From positions 1 to 12,631 of the forward strand of contig CANIYB010000039.1 of NCBI GenBank assembly GCA_947471105.1: a DNA stretch of 12,631 nucleotides. Direction: 5' to 3'. The DNA is from Cytophagaceae bacterium. GTDB lineage: Bacteria; Bacteroidota; Bacteroidia; Cytophagales; Spirosomataceae. The translations under genes were made by a program, and so were the position numbers. The notes below the pieces were generated by a model. The model had not been told where the DNA came from. It was given only the letters and a program-made list of their open reading frames with translations, and ran no database searches. Shown piece by piece: positions 1 through 8,212 of the stretch. Within the stretch, counting starts at the first letter, position 1. Every line of letters starts with the position of its first letter.

Positions 1-433
1 ACTCAATAAAAGCCATATCCGGCTTTTGAACAAATGCTTCTTGGTGCGCACCCCGTCGAACTGGATTAAAAAAAGGTCCTTCTAAATGCAAACCTACAAG
101 TCCTTTTCCTTGGTAATTTTTACAAGCTTGAATCGCTTGCGACATGGTATTTTTGGGCGAACAGTTGAGTGTAATTTGAAATGCAACTGTTCCCGTTTTT
201 ATATGTTCCTCAAATGTTGACGTAATGCATTCGGTGGTCGCTTGGTTTGAAAATAATTTTCCGCCCCCTCCGTACAACTGAAGGTCTATAAATCCAGCAC
301 ATAAAAAGCCATTTTTCGTGCTGAAGCCATCCGCTGACAAAATGCTTTTTATCCTTCCATTCTCGATAGCAATAGACTTATCTCGAATCCATGCTGAACC
401 GGTAAAAATCTTGTCAAATCTGATTTCTTGCAT
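1..433 (-). CDS. nagA: N-acetylglucosamine-6-phosphate deacetylase, N-terminal part (runs off left edge)
   Basis: Only the first 144 codons are present; the gene continues past base 1. NagA removes the acetyl group from GlcNAc-6-phosphate in the cytoplasm, giving glucosamine-6-phosphate for amino-sugar catabolism or cell-wall recycling. The ATG at 431-433 opens a frame with the amidohydrolase N-terminal beta-sandwich, then AGFIDLQLYGGGG (residues 46-58, the family's PGFIDxQxNG segment with Tyr54 where Asn is usual), GLHLEGPFF (114-122) with metal-ligand Glu118, and NPVRRGAH (123-130), which matches the family's NPxxRGAH substrate loop. There is no signal peptide. The start is 5 nt after the stop of the upstream GGT-family gene and has no promoter-like sequence of its own, so co-transcription and translational coupling are likely. 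The remaining metal ligands and the catalytic Asp lie outside the window, so activity cannot be judged. Confidence 0.93.
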   Translation of the reverse strand, partial: MQEIRFDKIFTGSAWIRDKSIAIENGRIKSILSADGFSTKNGFLCAGFIDLQLYGGGGKLFSNQATTECITSTFEEHIKTGTVAFQITLNCSPKNTMSQAIQACKNYQGKGLVGLHLEGPFFNPVRRGAHQEAFVQKPDMAFIE

Positions 434-438
434 AAAAA

Positions 439-2127
439 TTAGTACCCTGCGGCCTGTCCATCTTTCCTAGATTCGGTTCCTCCAAAATATACTTTCCGGA
501 TTGGATCATAGCGGATGCATTGGTATCCCCCATAAATTCCGTTCAAATAACCTACTTGGTGCCCTTTCTGTAAAAGCTCCCGTATTATTTCATAAGGATA
601 TCCACTTTCTAACGTAATCATACCGCCTGTTTGCTCCATGATCTCCCCCGTAGGCTCCGAAGAACCCTCGTGATTAATTCTAGGAAAGTCGCCAGCCTCT
701 TGAACATTCATGCCAAAATCCACCACATTCATCACAATTTGCGTGTGGCCCATCGGCTGATAAGCTCCCCCCATCACGCCAAAAGACATGATTGGCTGTC
801 CATCCTTGGTCATAAAAGCAGGGATAATCGTATGGAAAGGTCTCTTACCAGGAGCATAGGTATTATTCTCGCCCTCTTTCAAACTATACATTTCTCCGCG
901 ATCTTGAAACATAAATCCCAAACCATCTGGCATCATGCCGGAGCCAAAACCCCGATAATTACTTTGAATGAGAGAAACCATATTGCCATCTTTGTCGGCC
1001 ACCGTCAAATAAATCGTATCCCCATCTTTTAAAGCTGGATTTCCGGCATCGAAGTGTTTTGATGCGCGATTTGGGTTGATCAACTTACGTCTTTCCGCAG
1101 CATATTCTTTCGAAATTAAACTTTTAACGGGGATTTTGGCAAAGTCCATATCGGCGTAATACTTGGCTCTATCTTCAAAAACCAATTTTTTTGCTTCCGT
1201 AAAAAGATGAATATGTTCTGCACTTCCTACCTTGATTTTAGAAAAATCATATCCTTCTAAAATATTCAACATCTGTAAAGCCGCGATTCCTTGGCCATTG
1301 GGCGGCAATTCCCACACGTCATAGCCACGGTAATTAACGGAAACTGGGTCAATCCAAGTAGAAGTATGCGAGGCTAAGTCTTCATAACTCAAAAATCCAC
1401 CATTTTTTTTCATGAAAGCATCCATGGTTTTGGCCATGTCTCCTTTGTAAAATACATCTCGGCCTTCCTTTCCTAGACGCTCTAAAGTATTGCCTAAATT
1501 CGGATTCTTAAAAATATCTCCTTCTCCTGCCACCTTGCCATTTGGATAATAGTGCTTATCTACATTCGGATATTTACCATAGTTCGCCTGAACCCTCGTT
1601 AAGGCAGAAGCGAATTCTCCATGCACAGGAAAGCCATTTCTTGCATAAGAAACTGCCTTTTCTAGGACCTTTGACATCGGCATTGAGCCAAATTTTTTGT
1701 GCAATTCAAACCAGGCATCTACGCAACCCGGAACACTGACAGGCAAAGGACCAGTGGATGGAATATACTTGAGGCCTCGCTTTTTAAATTCAGCTAAGGT
1801 TAAGGATTTGGGTGATCTCCCAGATCCATTTAGCCCATATAGTTTTTTGGATTTAGCATCCCAAACAATCGCAAATAAATCACCGCCGATTCCGTTCACA
1901 TGTGGTTCCACAACACCTTCCATCGCATTTGCAGCAATGGCAGCGTCAATGGCATTGCCACCAGCCTTTAACACATCGAGCGCCACTTGGGTCGATAAGG
2001 GATTTGAAGTTGCCGCCATTCCATTCTGAGCTATCACTTGAGATCGAGTCGCCCATAATTTTCCATAAGGTCTATCCTGTGAAAACATTGCGAAAGGCAA
2101 TAAGAAAAATAGTAAATAATACTTCAT
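439..2127 (-). CDS. ggt: Secreted gamma-glutamyltranspeptidase-family hydrolase (acylase-like branch)
   Basis: This is a 562-residue Ntn-hydrolase precursor of full family length. Residues 1-16 are a signal peptide ending MFSQ, so the enzyme is probably periplasmic. The family cleaves itself to free an N-terminal Thr nucleophile; here that is Thr371 in DTIYLTVADKDGN, aligning with E. coli Thr391 (TTHYSVVDKDGN). Supporting motifs are NAIDAAIAA (58-66), NGIGGDLFA (78-86), GSGRSP with the probable substrate-carboxylate Arg104, SLIQSNYRGFGSG (385-397), and the oxyanion GG in FGVMGGAYQPMGH (449-461). By my hand alignment the E. coli pair Ser462-Ser463 becomes His432-Thr433 (KRPFHTIIPAF) and Asp433 becomes Glu412. 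This resembles the YwrD/cephalosporin-acylase-like branch more than classical glutathione hydrolases, so the substrate is uncertain. A periplasmic role in gamma-glutamyl peptide or amide hydrolysis is inference. The gene leads a probable two-gene unit with nagA (5-nt gap). The symbol denotes the family only. Confidence 0.9.
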   Translation of the reverse strand: MKYYLLFFLLPFAMFSQDRPYGKLWATRSQVIAQNGMAATSNPLSTQVALDVLKAGGNAIDAAIAANAMEGVVEPHVNGIGGDLFAIVWDAKSKKLYGLNGSGRSPKSLTLAEFKKRGLKYIPSTGPLPVSVPGCVDAWFELHKKFGSMPMSKVLEKAVSYARNGFPVHGEFASALTRVQANYGKYPNVDKHYYPNGKVAGEGDIFKNPNLGNTLERLGKEGRDVFYKGDMAKTMDAFMKKNGGFLSYEDLASHTSTWIDPVSVNYRGYDVWELPPNGQGIAALQMLNILEGYDFSKIKVGSAEHIHLFTEAKKLVFEDRAKYYADMDFAKIPVKSLISKEYAAERRKLINPNRASKHFDAGNPALKDGDTIYLTVADKDGNMVSLIQSNYRGFGSGMMPDGLGFMFQDRGEMYSLKEGENNTYAPGKRPFHTIIPAFMTKDGQPIMSFGVMGGAYQPMGHTQIVMNVVDFGMNVQEAGDFPRINHEGSSEPTGEIMEQTGGMITLESGYPYEIIRELLQKGHQVGYLNGIYGGYQCIRYDPIRKVYFGGTESRKDGQAAGY

Positions 2128-2247
2128 AGATTATCAGTTTTTGTACCTCTAAGATAATTTAAATTCGTTAGGATTACCAATTAGCACACCTAAAACCGTC
2201 AAGAGTTAATAAAAAATTAGCCTCTAAAATGGCGCTTAAATTAAACA

Positions 2248-2279
2248 AAAATCCCGCACAAATGTTTGTGCGGGATTTT
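2248..2279 (-). terminator. Intrinsic terminator of the RND efflux operon
   Basis: There is a perfect 15-bp inverted repeat (left arm AAAATCCCGCACAAA) with a 2-nt centre. It is GC-rich in the middle and flanked by A/T runs, so the minus-strand transcript ends in a U-rich tail. It lies about 24 nt downstream of the pump gene's stop codon and separates the efflux operon from the GGT-family gene. The symmetric A and T arms would allow function in both directions, but no plus-strand gene needs it. Confidence 0.88.
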
Positions 2280-2302
2280 GAATTTCAACCCAAATAACCA
2301 AA

Positions 2303-5300
2303 TTAATTACTCCATTTTTGTTTAATCCGTTCTGAAATGTAATACATACAAGGAACGATGACCAAGGTCAAAATGGTAGAAAAAGTTAAACCAAAAATGA
2401 TGGTCCAGGCTAGAACACCCCAAAAAACTGCGGAGTCAGAGCCTATAAAAAGATGTGGATCTAGCTCGGTAAACAAGGTGGTAAAATCAATGCTTAGGCC
2501 CAAGGCTAATGGAATAAGTCCCAAAACAGCCGCTGAAGCAGTTAATAAAACAGGAGTTAAACGGATACCGCCACCCTCGATAATGGCTTCCTTCAAATCA
2601 TACCCACGTTTCAACCTAAGTTCTTCAATAAATTCAATAAGCAAAATTCCATTTTTAACCACAATACCCGCTAAGGCGATAACACCTACTCCGGACATGA
2701 TGATCGAAAAGGTCATCCCAAAAGCCATAAAGCCTAACAACACACCAATCAACGAGAGTAATATCGTGGCAAAAATGATAAGTGGTTTAACGGCAGAATT
2801 AAATTGTGTGGCCAGAATTAAATAGATCAAAATCAATGCGGCTAGGAATGCAATCCCTAAGAATGAACCTGCTTCTTTTTGGTCTTCCTGCTCACCCCCC
2901 ATTCTAATTTTATAGCCTTGAGGAACATCTAAGGTTTCAAATAAAGTAGTTAGTTCCCCCACAATTTCATTGGCATTATATCCCTGAACCACATCCGAAC
3001 CTAAGGTAATCACACGCTCCTGATTTTTCCTGTTGATCTGACTAAACGACGTCGCATAGTGGACATCGGCAATGGAGTTCAAAGGAACTTGGCGTAAAGA
3101 ACCGCCCATATTCATGTCGCGGTAAGTAATATTCATCGAAAGTAATTTCTCAATCTGATTTCTCGAATCCCCTTTTAATCTTAGTTGGATCGGATACTCA
3201 TCCTTTAAGTCACGGAATTTAGAAATCTCGCTACCAAATAATCCGGTTCGAATCGCCATAGCCACCTGAGCGGAAGAAATTCCTTCACGAGACGCTTTTT
3301 CACGATTCACGTCTATGATAATTTCTGGCTTATTAGTCACCAAGTCAGACTTCAACTCCTGAATCCCTTGAACGCCGGCTTTAATGATCGATTGACGTAC
3401 TTTCTTTTCTAAATCTTGAAGTATCGTAAAATCGTCTCCGGCAATTTCGATTGAAATGGGTTTCCCTGTAGGAGGCCCATTGCTCTCTCGTTCAATGGCC
3501 ATTTCAACACCCGGAATAGGATGGCTAAAAAATTCCTTTTGAATTTTATTTAACACTTCACCCGTTTTGATTCCATCACGCAATTGCAGTTTTTCAAAGG
3601 CGATCGTTACTTTACTCTTGTGAGGAGTCGCGCCGCGGTCAGGGTTCATCGGATCTCCCGCATTTTTACCCACATTTGAAATCACAGAGTTTACAATTTT
3701 TGTGTAGCCTTCTTTTTTGATGAATGCAAAAACCCGATTCTCAATCACTTTCGTTATGGAGTCTGTGACTACCGCATCTGTACCAATTGGATTCTTCGAA
3801 TAGATATAGATATAATCTGGATCACCGGATGGGAAAAAGACCACTTTGGGTTTGACAATGCCCATCAAGATGAAGGTAAATACCAACAATAAAAACGCAG
3901 CCAAGGTAACATAAATAGACCTTTTTCCGGTCAATACCCATGAAATCAATCGGCGATAATTATTTTTAAAGGCTGGCAAAGCCGTTTCTTGGAATGGAAC
4001 CACCCACTTAGGCGTAATCACAAAATGATTAAACACATATAATAAAAGAGCAAAAACAAAGAAATTACCAAAGCCAAAGTGCCCTAGCCCAAAACCAATC
4101 ACATATCCAAAAATAGCCAAGCTTAAAAGGATAAATACTGTTCGACGGATGTCCGCAAATTTTGGAGCTTTCACATCATTTGCTTCCTCATCATGACGTT
4201 TCATAAAGGATACGGCAAAAACAGGATTCATCACATAGGCCACAAATAGCGAGGCAAATAAGGTGATAATTAACGTGATAGGTAGGTATTTCATGAATTC
4301 CCCTACGATACCTGGCCAGAAAAGCAAAGGTAAAAATGGTGAAATCGTGGTTAAAGTACCCGACAAAACAGGGACAAAAACTTCCGACGCGGCTAATTTA
4401 ACGGCCTCAACAATCGTCAATTTCTTGAAATTATTGAATAACCTATGTGCATTTTCAATCACCACAATGGCATCATCCACCACTATTCCCAAGCCTAATA
4501 AAAACCCAAAAAGAACAATGGTATTCAAGGTGAAATCTAAACTTGGCATAAAAAGGAAGGTCAATAAAGCGGAAAGAGGAACTGAAAGTCCCACAAACAC
4601 TGCATCACGAACTCCCATAAAGAACATCAATACAATTACCACAAACAAGAATCCGAGGATAACGGTATTAATCAAATCCGCTAAGTCGCCACGCGTTCTT
4701 TCGGACGAATCCGCCGTAACCGTCACCACTAATCCACTTGGAAATCTAGTCTTCTTAAATTCTTCAATCGTCTTTTCGATGCGATCCGCAGCTTCAATTA
4801 AATTGGCCCCACCCCTTTTGATCACGTTTAGCGTAATCACGGACTTGTTGTTTAGTCGAGCAAAATCCTGCTTTTCTTCATAGCTATCGACCACCTCAGC
4901 CACATCCTTTAGCCTAACGCGGGCACCCGTAGATGAACCTACCATTAAGTTGGCTAATTGGTCCACCGACTTTAATTCCCCAGTAACCCTTAGGGAACGA
5001 CGAACGCCATTGACCGCTAAATCTCCACCTGAAATATTAACATTTTCTCCTTGAACAGCATTTTGGATATCATAAAAAGTCAAGCCATAACTCTGCATTT
5101 TATAGAGGTCTAAATTGACCTGAATTTCTCTTTTCAATGCACCCAAAATATCCACTCGGTTAATTTCAGGCATCCCCTCAATTTCATCCTGCAAATCTTC
5201 CGCATACTTCTTCAACTTATCCAACGGATAATCGCCCGCGATATTCACGTTCATAATAGGGAATTCAGAAAAATTAATTTCCGCTACTGAAGGCTCCCGA

Positions 5301-5722
5301 GTTAAATCTTTAGGGAGATCGCTGATGGCTTTATCCACCGCATCTTGCGTCCTCTGCTTCGCAATGGGGACGGAGACATCCGTATTAAATTCAACAATGA
5401 TCACGGAAATATCTTGAAGTGCATTCGATTTTACTCGCTTAACTCCCGTAATCGATTTGATTTGTTTTTCAATCGGCTTGTTGATTACATTTTCAATATC
5501 TGAGGGTGTAGTTCCTGCATATACCGTCTGAATAACCATTTGAGGTACAACGATATCGGGGAATTGCTCTTTGGGAAGGCTGGAATAAATACCAATACCC
5601 GCCACAAAAATGATGAATGTAAAAATGTAAACGGTGGTACGATTTTGAGCTAACCAGCCCACCATATTATATATAAAGCCTTTGCCTTCGGGCAATTGCT
5701 CGTTTTTTGAATTTTTTTCCAT
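2303..5722 (-). CDS. RND-family efflux pump, inner-membrane permease (HAE-1/AcrB type)
   Basis: This is a 1139-residue proton-driven exporter, the inner-membrane part of a tripartite pump. It has the two-fold RND layout: TM1 about 28-46, periplasmic porter domain to about 345, TM2-TM6 about 350-506, TM7 about 602-622, second porter domain to about 950, then TM8-TM12. The proton-relay residues are present: Asp416-Asp417 in TM4 (GIVVDDAIVVIENAHR) and Lys1023 in TM10 (VVKNGILLIEF), equivalent to AcrB Asp407/Asp408 and Lys940. The motif points to the drug-type HAE-1 group rather than the heavy-metal CusA group, but the substrate cannot be read from sequence. It is about 90 residues longer than AcrB. 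Much of the excess lies between TM6 and TM7, where residues about 528-546 and 551-569 form two further hydrophobic segments. It is the last gene of the operon, 18 nt after the adaptor gene, with no Shine-Dalgarno sequence, and is closed by the hairpin at 2248-2279. Confidence 0.96.
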   Translation of the reverse strand: MEKNSKNEQLPEGKGFIYNMVGWLAQNRTTVYIFTFIIFVAGIGIYSSLPKEQFPDIVVPQMVIQTVYAGTTPSDIENVINKPIEKQIKSITGVKRVKSNALQDISVIIVEFNTDVSVPIAKQRTQDAVDKAISDLPKDLTREPSVAEINFSEFPIMNVNIAGDYPLDKLKKYAEDLQDEIEGMPEINRVDILGALKREIQVNLDLYKMQSYGLTFYDIQNAVQGENVNISGGDLAVNGVRRSLRVTGELKSVDQLANLMVGSSTGARVRLKDVAEVVDSYEEKQDFARLNNKSVITLNVIKRGGANLIEAADRIEKTIEEFKKTRFPSGLVVTVTADSSERTRGDLADLINTVILGFLFVVIVLMFFMGVRDAVFVGLSVPLSALLTFLFMPSLDFTLNTIVLFGFLLGLGIVVDDAIVVIENAHRLFNNFKKLTIVEAVKLAASEVFVPVLSGTLTTISPFLPLLFWPGIVGEFMKYLPITLIITLFASLFVAYVMNPVFAVSFMKRHDEEANDVKAPKFADIRRTVFILLSLAIFGYVIGFGLGHFGFGNFFVFALLLYVFNHFVITPKWVVPFQETALPAFKNNYRRLISWVLTGKRSIYVTLAAFLLLVFTFILMGIVKPKVVFFPSGDPDYIYIYSKNPIGTDAVVTDSITKVIENRVFAFIKKEGYTKIVNSVISNVGKNAGDPMNPDRGATPHKSKVTIAFEKLQLRDGIKTGEVLNKIQKEFFSHPIPGVEMAIERESNGPPTGKPISIEIAGDDFTILQDLEKKVRQSIIKAGVQGIQELKSDLVTNKPEIIIDVNREKASREGISSAQVAMAIRTGLFGSEISKFRDLKDEYPIQLRLKGDSRNQIEKLLSMNITYRDMNMGGSLRQVPLNSIADVHYATSFSQINRKNQERVITLGSDVVQGYNANEIVGELTTLFETLDVPQGYKIRMGGEQEDQKEAGSFLGIAFLAALILIYLILATQFNSAVKPLIIFATILLSLIGVLLGFMAFGMTFSIIMSGVGVIALAGIVVKNGILLIEFIEELRLKRGYDLKEAIIEGGGIRLTPVLLTASAAVLGLIPLALGLSIDFTTLFTELDPHLFIGSDSAVFWGVLAWTIIFGLTFSTILTLVIVPCMYYISERIKQKWSN

Positions 5723-5740
5723 GCTAAGAATTATTTGGAA

Positions 5741-6850
5741 TTAAAATGAAATTGATTGGCCATCCACTAATTCTTGGAATCCTTGAGTAATGACTAAATC
5801 GCCTGATTGAAGTCCTGTAAGAATTTCAGCTTGTCCATTAAAGGTAAGCCCAATAGTTACCAAGCGCGCTTTTGCTGTTTTCTTTCCATTTTCGTCGACA
5901 GCCACATAAACCAAATTACCTTTTTCAGTTTTTTGAATAATGTTTTCGCTGACCACTAAAGCATTTGATTTGGATGAATCGTTGATGTTGATGATGGCCA
6001 ACTGGTTTGGTTTCACATCACTTCCGTTTGGAATTTTAGCCTCCACGTCAAAGGTTCTGGTCAATGGATTGACCATTTTAGAAACTAATGAAATTCGAGC
6101 TGAAATCTCCTTATTAATATCTGGAAATTTAATAACAATAGGATCGCCTATTTTTACCGTACCCACATAAGAATCTGCAATTTTAACCATTACTTTTAAA
6201 TTGCCTAGGTTAACTATTTGGACGATTGGCAAACCCGGAGCTGCCATCTCACCCGCTTTTTGTCTTACTAGTTCAATAGTTCCTGAAATGGGCGCCACTA
6301 CTTTAGATAAACCTAATTGGGCCTGCAACGTAACTAATCTTTTTTCCAAAGATTCCTTATTTGACTTGGCGCTAATGAACTGAACTTCCGTTCCAATTTG
6401 CTGATCCCAAAGCGTTTTTTGTTTGTCAAATAGGGTTTTTGCTAGGGCCAACTGGTGTTTCACCTCTTCCATAGACTCTTTCAAAATATTATTATCTAAG
6501 GTGGCGATTAGTTGACCCTTGTTAATATTTTGGCCAACCACCACTGGCAATGAAAGAATCATTCCACCCGTCTGAGGGCTTACTAACACCGTATTTTCAG
6601 CGATTACATTTCCTTGGGCTTCCACAAAATGCTTGAAAGTTTGAGGGCTAACAGGGCTAACAACCACAGCGATCACCTTTACATTTTCGCCTGATTCCAC
6701 TTTGCCCATGGTTTTTTCCAAAGCAATAATTTTTGCATTAATTTCCTTAGCTTGATTTTTCAAATCGGCTAATTCTTGTTTTTTGTCAACGGACTTGTTG
6801 CATGAGGCAACAATTATAATTCCACTTAGGAGGATGATTAATTTTTTCAT
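5741..6850 (-). CDS. RND efflux periplasmic adaptor lipoprotein (membrane-fusion protein)
   Basis: This 369-residue adaptor bridges the RND pump and the outer-membrane channel. Residues 1-17 are a lipoprotein signal peptide with lipobox VASC, so Cys17 is probably acylated and the protein is membrane-anchored in the periplasm. Domains in order: a short charged heptad segment at about 24-53 (coiled coil); first lipoyl half at about 86-120 (VSPQTGGMI...GQNINKGQLIATLD); alpha-helical hairpin at about 121-180; second lipoyl half at about 183-215 (VVAPISGTIELVRQKAGE); beta-barrel at about 217-290 (LKVMVKIADSYVGTVKIGD); membrane-proximal domain at about 296-369. The length is typical. It sits 21 nt after the TolC-family gene and 18 nt before the pump gene, in the same transcription unit. 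The only unusual part is the pre-lipoyl coiled coil right after the anchor. Confidence 0.95.
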   Translation of the reverse strand: MKKLIILLSGIIIVASCNKSVDKKQELADLKNQAKEINAKIIALEKTMGKVESGENVKVIAVVVSPVSPQTFKHFVEAQGNVIAENTVLVSPQTGGMILSLPVVVGQNINKGQLIATLDNNILKESMEEVKHQLALAKTLFDKQKTLWDQQIGTEVQFISAKSNKESLEKRLVTLQAQLGLSKVVAPISGTIELVRQKAGEMAAPGLPIVQIVNLGNLKVMVKIADSYVGTVKIGDPIVIKFPDINKEISARISLVSKMVNPLTRTFDVEAKIPNGSDVKPNQLAIININDSSKSNALVVSENIIQKTEKGNLVYVAVDENGKKTAKARLVTIGLTFNGQAEILTGLQSGDLVITQGFQELVDGQSISF

Positions 6851-6871
6851 GAGGGTTTGTTAAAAGTCTTA

Positions 6872-8212
6872 TTAGTCAATATATAAAGTACCATTTGCCT
6901 TTTCTAGCTCAACTTTAGCGATTAGGGCATTGTATAAAGAAGTAAAATAATTTGCTTGAGATTCTTTAATCGATGATTCTGCATTCAGAACTTCTAGGTT
7001 TGACCCGACACCTTGTTGGTATTTCACACGAGTGACTCGAGAAATTTCATTCGCCAGCGTCAAATTTGCTTTTTGCTGTTTCAGCGACTCCAATGAGTTC
7101 TTCAAAGTAATCACCGATTGAGAACGTTGGAAATCAATAGAAGACTTCAACAAATCAAAACTTTGACGAACCTTTTGAAGGTTATTGGCTGATTGGACCG
7201 CTTTGTACTTTTTAGAATTTCCATCAAAAATCGGGATTTGAAGAGATACCGTTATCGCCGCATTATCAAACCATTGCTTCGTTAATAAATCGCCAAATGC
7301 ATTTGCACCCGCATTATATCCATAATTAGCATTCAGTAATAAACGGGGCAAATATCCCGCCTTAATGCTTTTCAAATCCAATTCCGCCAGACTCTCTTGC
7401 GTTTTCAAAATGGAGTATTCAATCCGATTCGCATAGTTAAAAGGTCCAGCCAAATCGTTTAAATTATTTTGTAATTCAATTTGCTCCAGGCTAACACTTA
7501 ATCGAATCGGCTCCTCCATCGGATACCCCATTTGGAATTTCAAAAGCGAGTAGGACATTTCTTGTAGTCGGTATACGTTCTCTAACTCGGTTTTCAAGTT
7601 ATTGGCTTGGACATCTAATCGCTGAACATCAATTTTCTCTACAAATCCTTGAGCATTTAACGCACGGGTTTCTTTTAAAAGAGAATCTAGCCGACTAACA
7701 TTCACTTGCAATAATTGCATACGCTTGTCATTAACCAAAATGCCATAATATGCTTTGGTCACATTTTCCGCCACTTGCTGCTTGGATTGAGTCACACCCT
7801 TCACAGAAAGGTCCTTATACACTTGGGATGCTTTTAAACCCAACAAATACGTTCCGTCGAAAACGAGTTGGCTCATTGTAACATTAGCAAATCCAGAATT
7901 TTCAACGCCAAATTTGGCCGCGATCAATTCTCCTTCGGGAGCACTTGGATTGAAAATTTTGGCTGGAATAAACATCCTTTGCATGATGACATTATTCACA
8001 ACTTGGAGCCCTCCATTAACTTGGGGCAACCCTATTGCTTTAATTTCATTGATTTTGGCTCCTGCGTTTTGCAAATCAATTTGGCTATTCTTCACTTGAA
8101 CATGATGAATGATGGCATAGTCGATCGCTTCTTTTAAGCTAAAGGACTGCGCCATGCTTCCAAATGAAATTAAAAAAGAAAAGCCGACAAAAATATTTCT
8201 TAGGCGGATCAT
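6872..8212 (-). CDS. TolC-family outer-membrane efflux channel
   Basis: This 446-residue outer-membrane factor provides the exit duct of the tripartite pump. Residues 1-21 form a signal peptide (cleavage expected at SMA|Q). The mature protein opens with FSLKEAIDYAIIHHVQVKNSQIDL, the usual first helix of OEP domains. It has the two-fold internal repeat of this family: long Gln/Asn/Leu-rich helices broken by short strand regions (PQVNGGLQVVNNV near 60, PRLLLNANYGYNAG near 290) and a closing helix with VTRVKYQQGVGSNLEVLNAESS near 395. Length is normal (410-490). The start ATG overlaps the stop of the tetR gene as ATGA (8209-8212), so translation is probably coupled. Having channel, adaptor and pump in this order in one operon argues for a dedicated channel rather than a shared one. 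Confidence 0.95.
   Translation of the reverse strand: MIRLRNIFVGFSFLISFGSMAQSFSLKEAIDYAIIHHVQVKNSQIDLQNAGAKINEIKAIGLPQVNGGLQVVNNVIMQRMFIPAKIFNPSAPEGELIAAKFGVENSGFANVTMSQLVFDGTYLLGLKASQVYKDLSVKGVTQSKQQVAENVTKAYYGILVNDKRMQLLQVNVSRLDSLLKETRALNAQGFVEKIDVQRLDVQANNLKTELENVYRLQEMSYSLLKFQMGYPMEEPIRLSVSLEQIELQNNLNDLAGPFNYANRIEYSILKTQESLAELDLKSIKAGYLPRLLLNANYGYNAGANAFGDLLTKQWFDNAAITVSLQIPIFDGNSKKYKAVQSANNLQKVRQSFDLLKSSIDFQRSQSVITLKNSLESLKQQKANLTLANEISRVTRVKYQQGVGSNLEVLNAESSIKESQANYFTSLYNALIAKVELEKANGTLYID

Noticed and set aside
631..1032. Plus-strand open frame of 133 codons inside the GGT-family gene, and similar frames at 1542-1739, 1697-2029 and 1902-2129
   Set aside because: They lie antisense to a well-supported gene, and their translations show no recognisable domain, signal or promoter. 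They are best explained as shadows.
2149..2180. Possible promoter for the GGT-family gene (TATCTTAG with a TTG 21 nt upstream on the minus strand)
   Set aside because: The -7 box has a mismatch at a key position (TAnnTTAG) and the AT-rich context makes such matches likely by chance. Position is plausible but too weak to list.
4263..4883. Plus-strand open frame of 206 codons within the pump gene, plus a 155-codon one at 2358-2825
   Set aside because: The residues are Lys/Thr/Asn/Pro-rich, as expected from reading hydrophobic-rich membrane-protein codons in reverse. They have no start context or homology that I can recognise.
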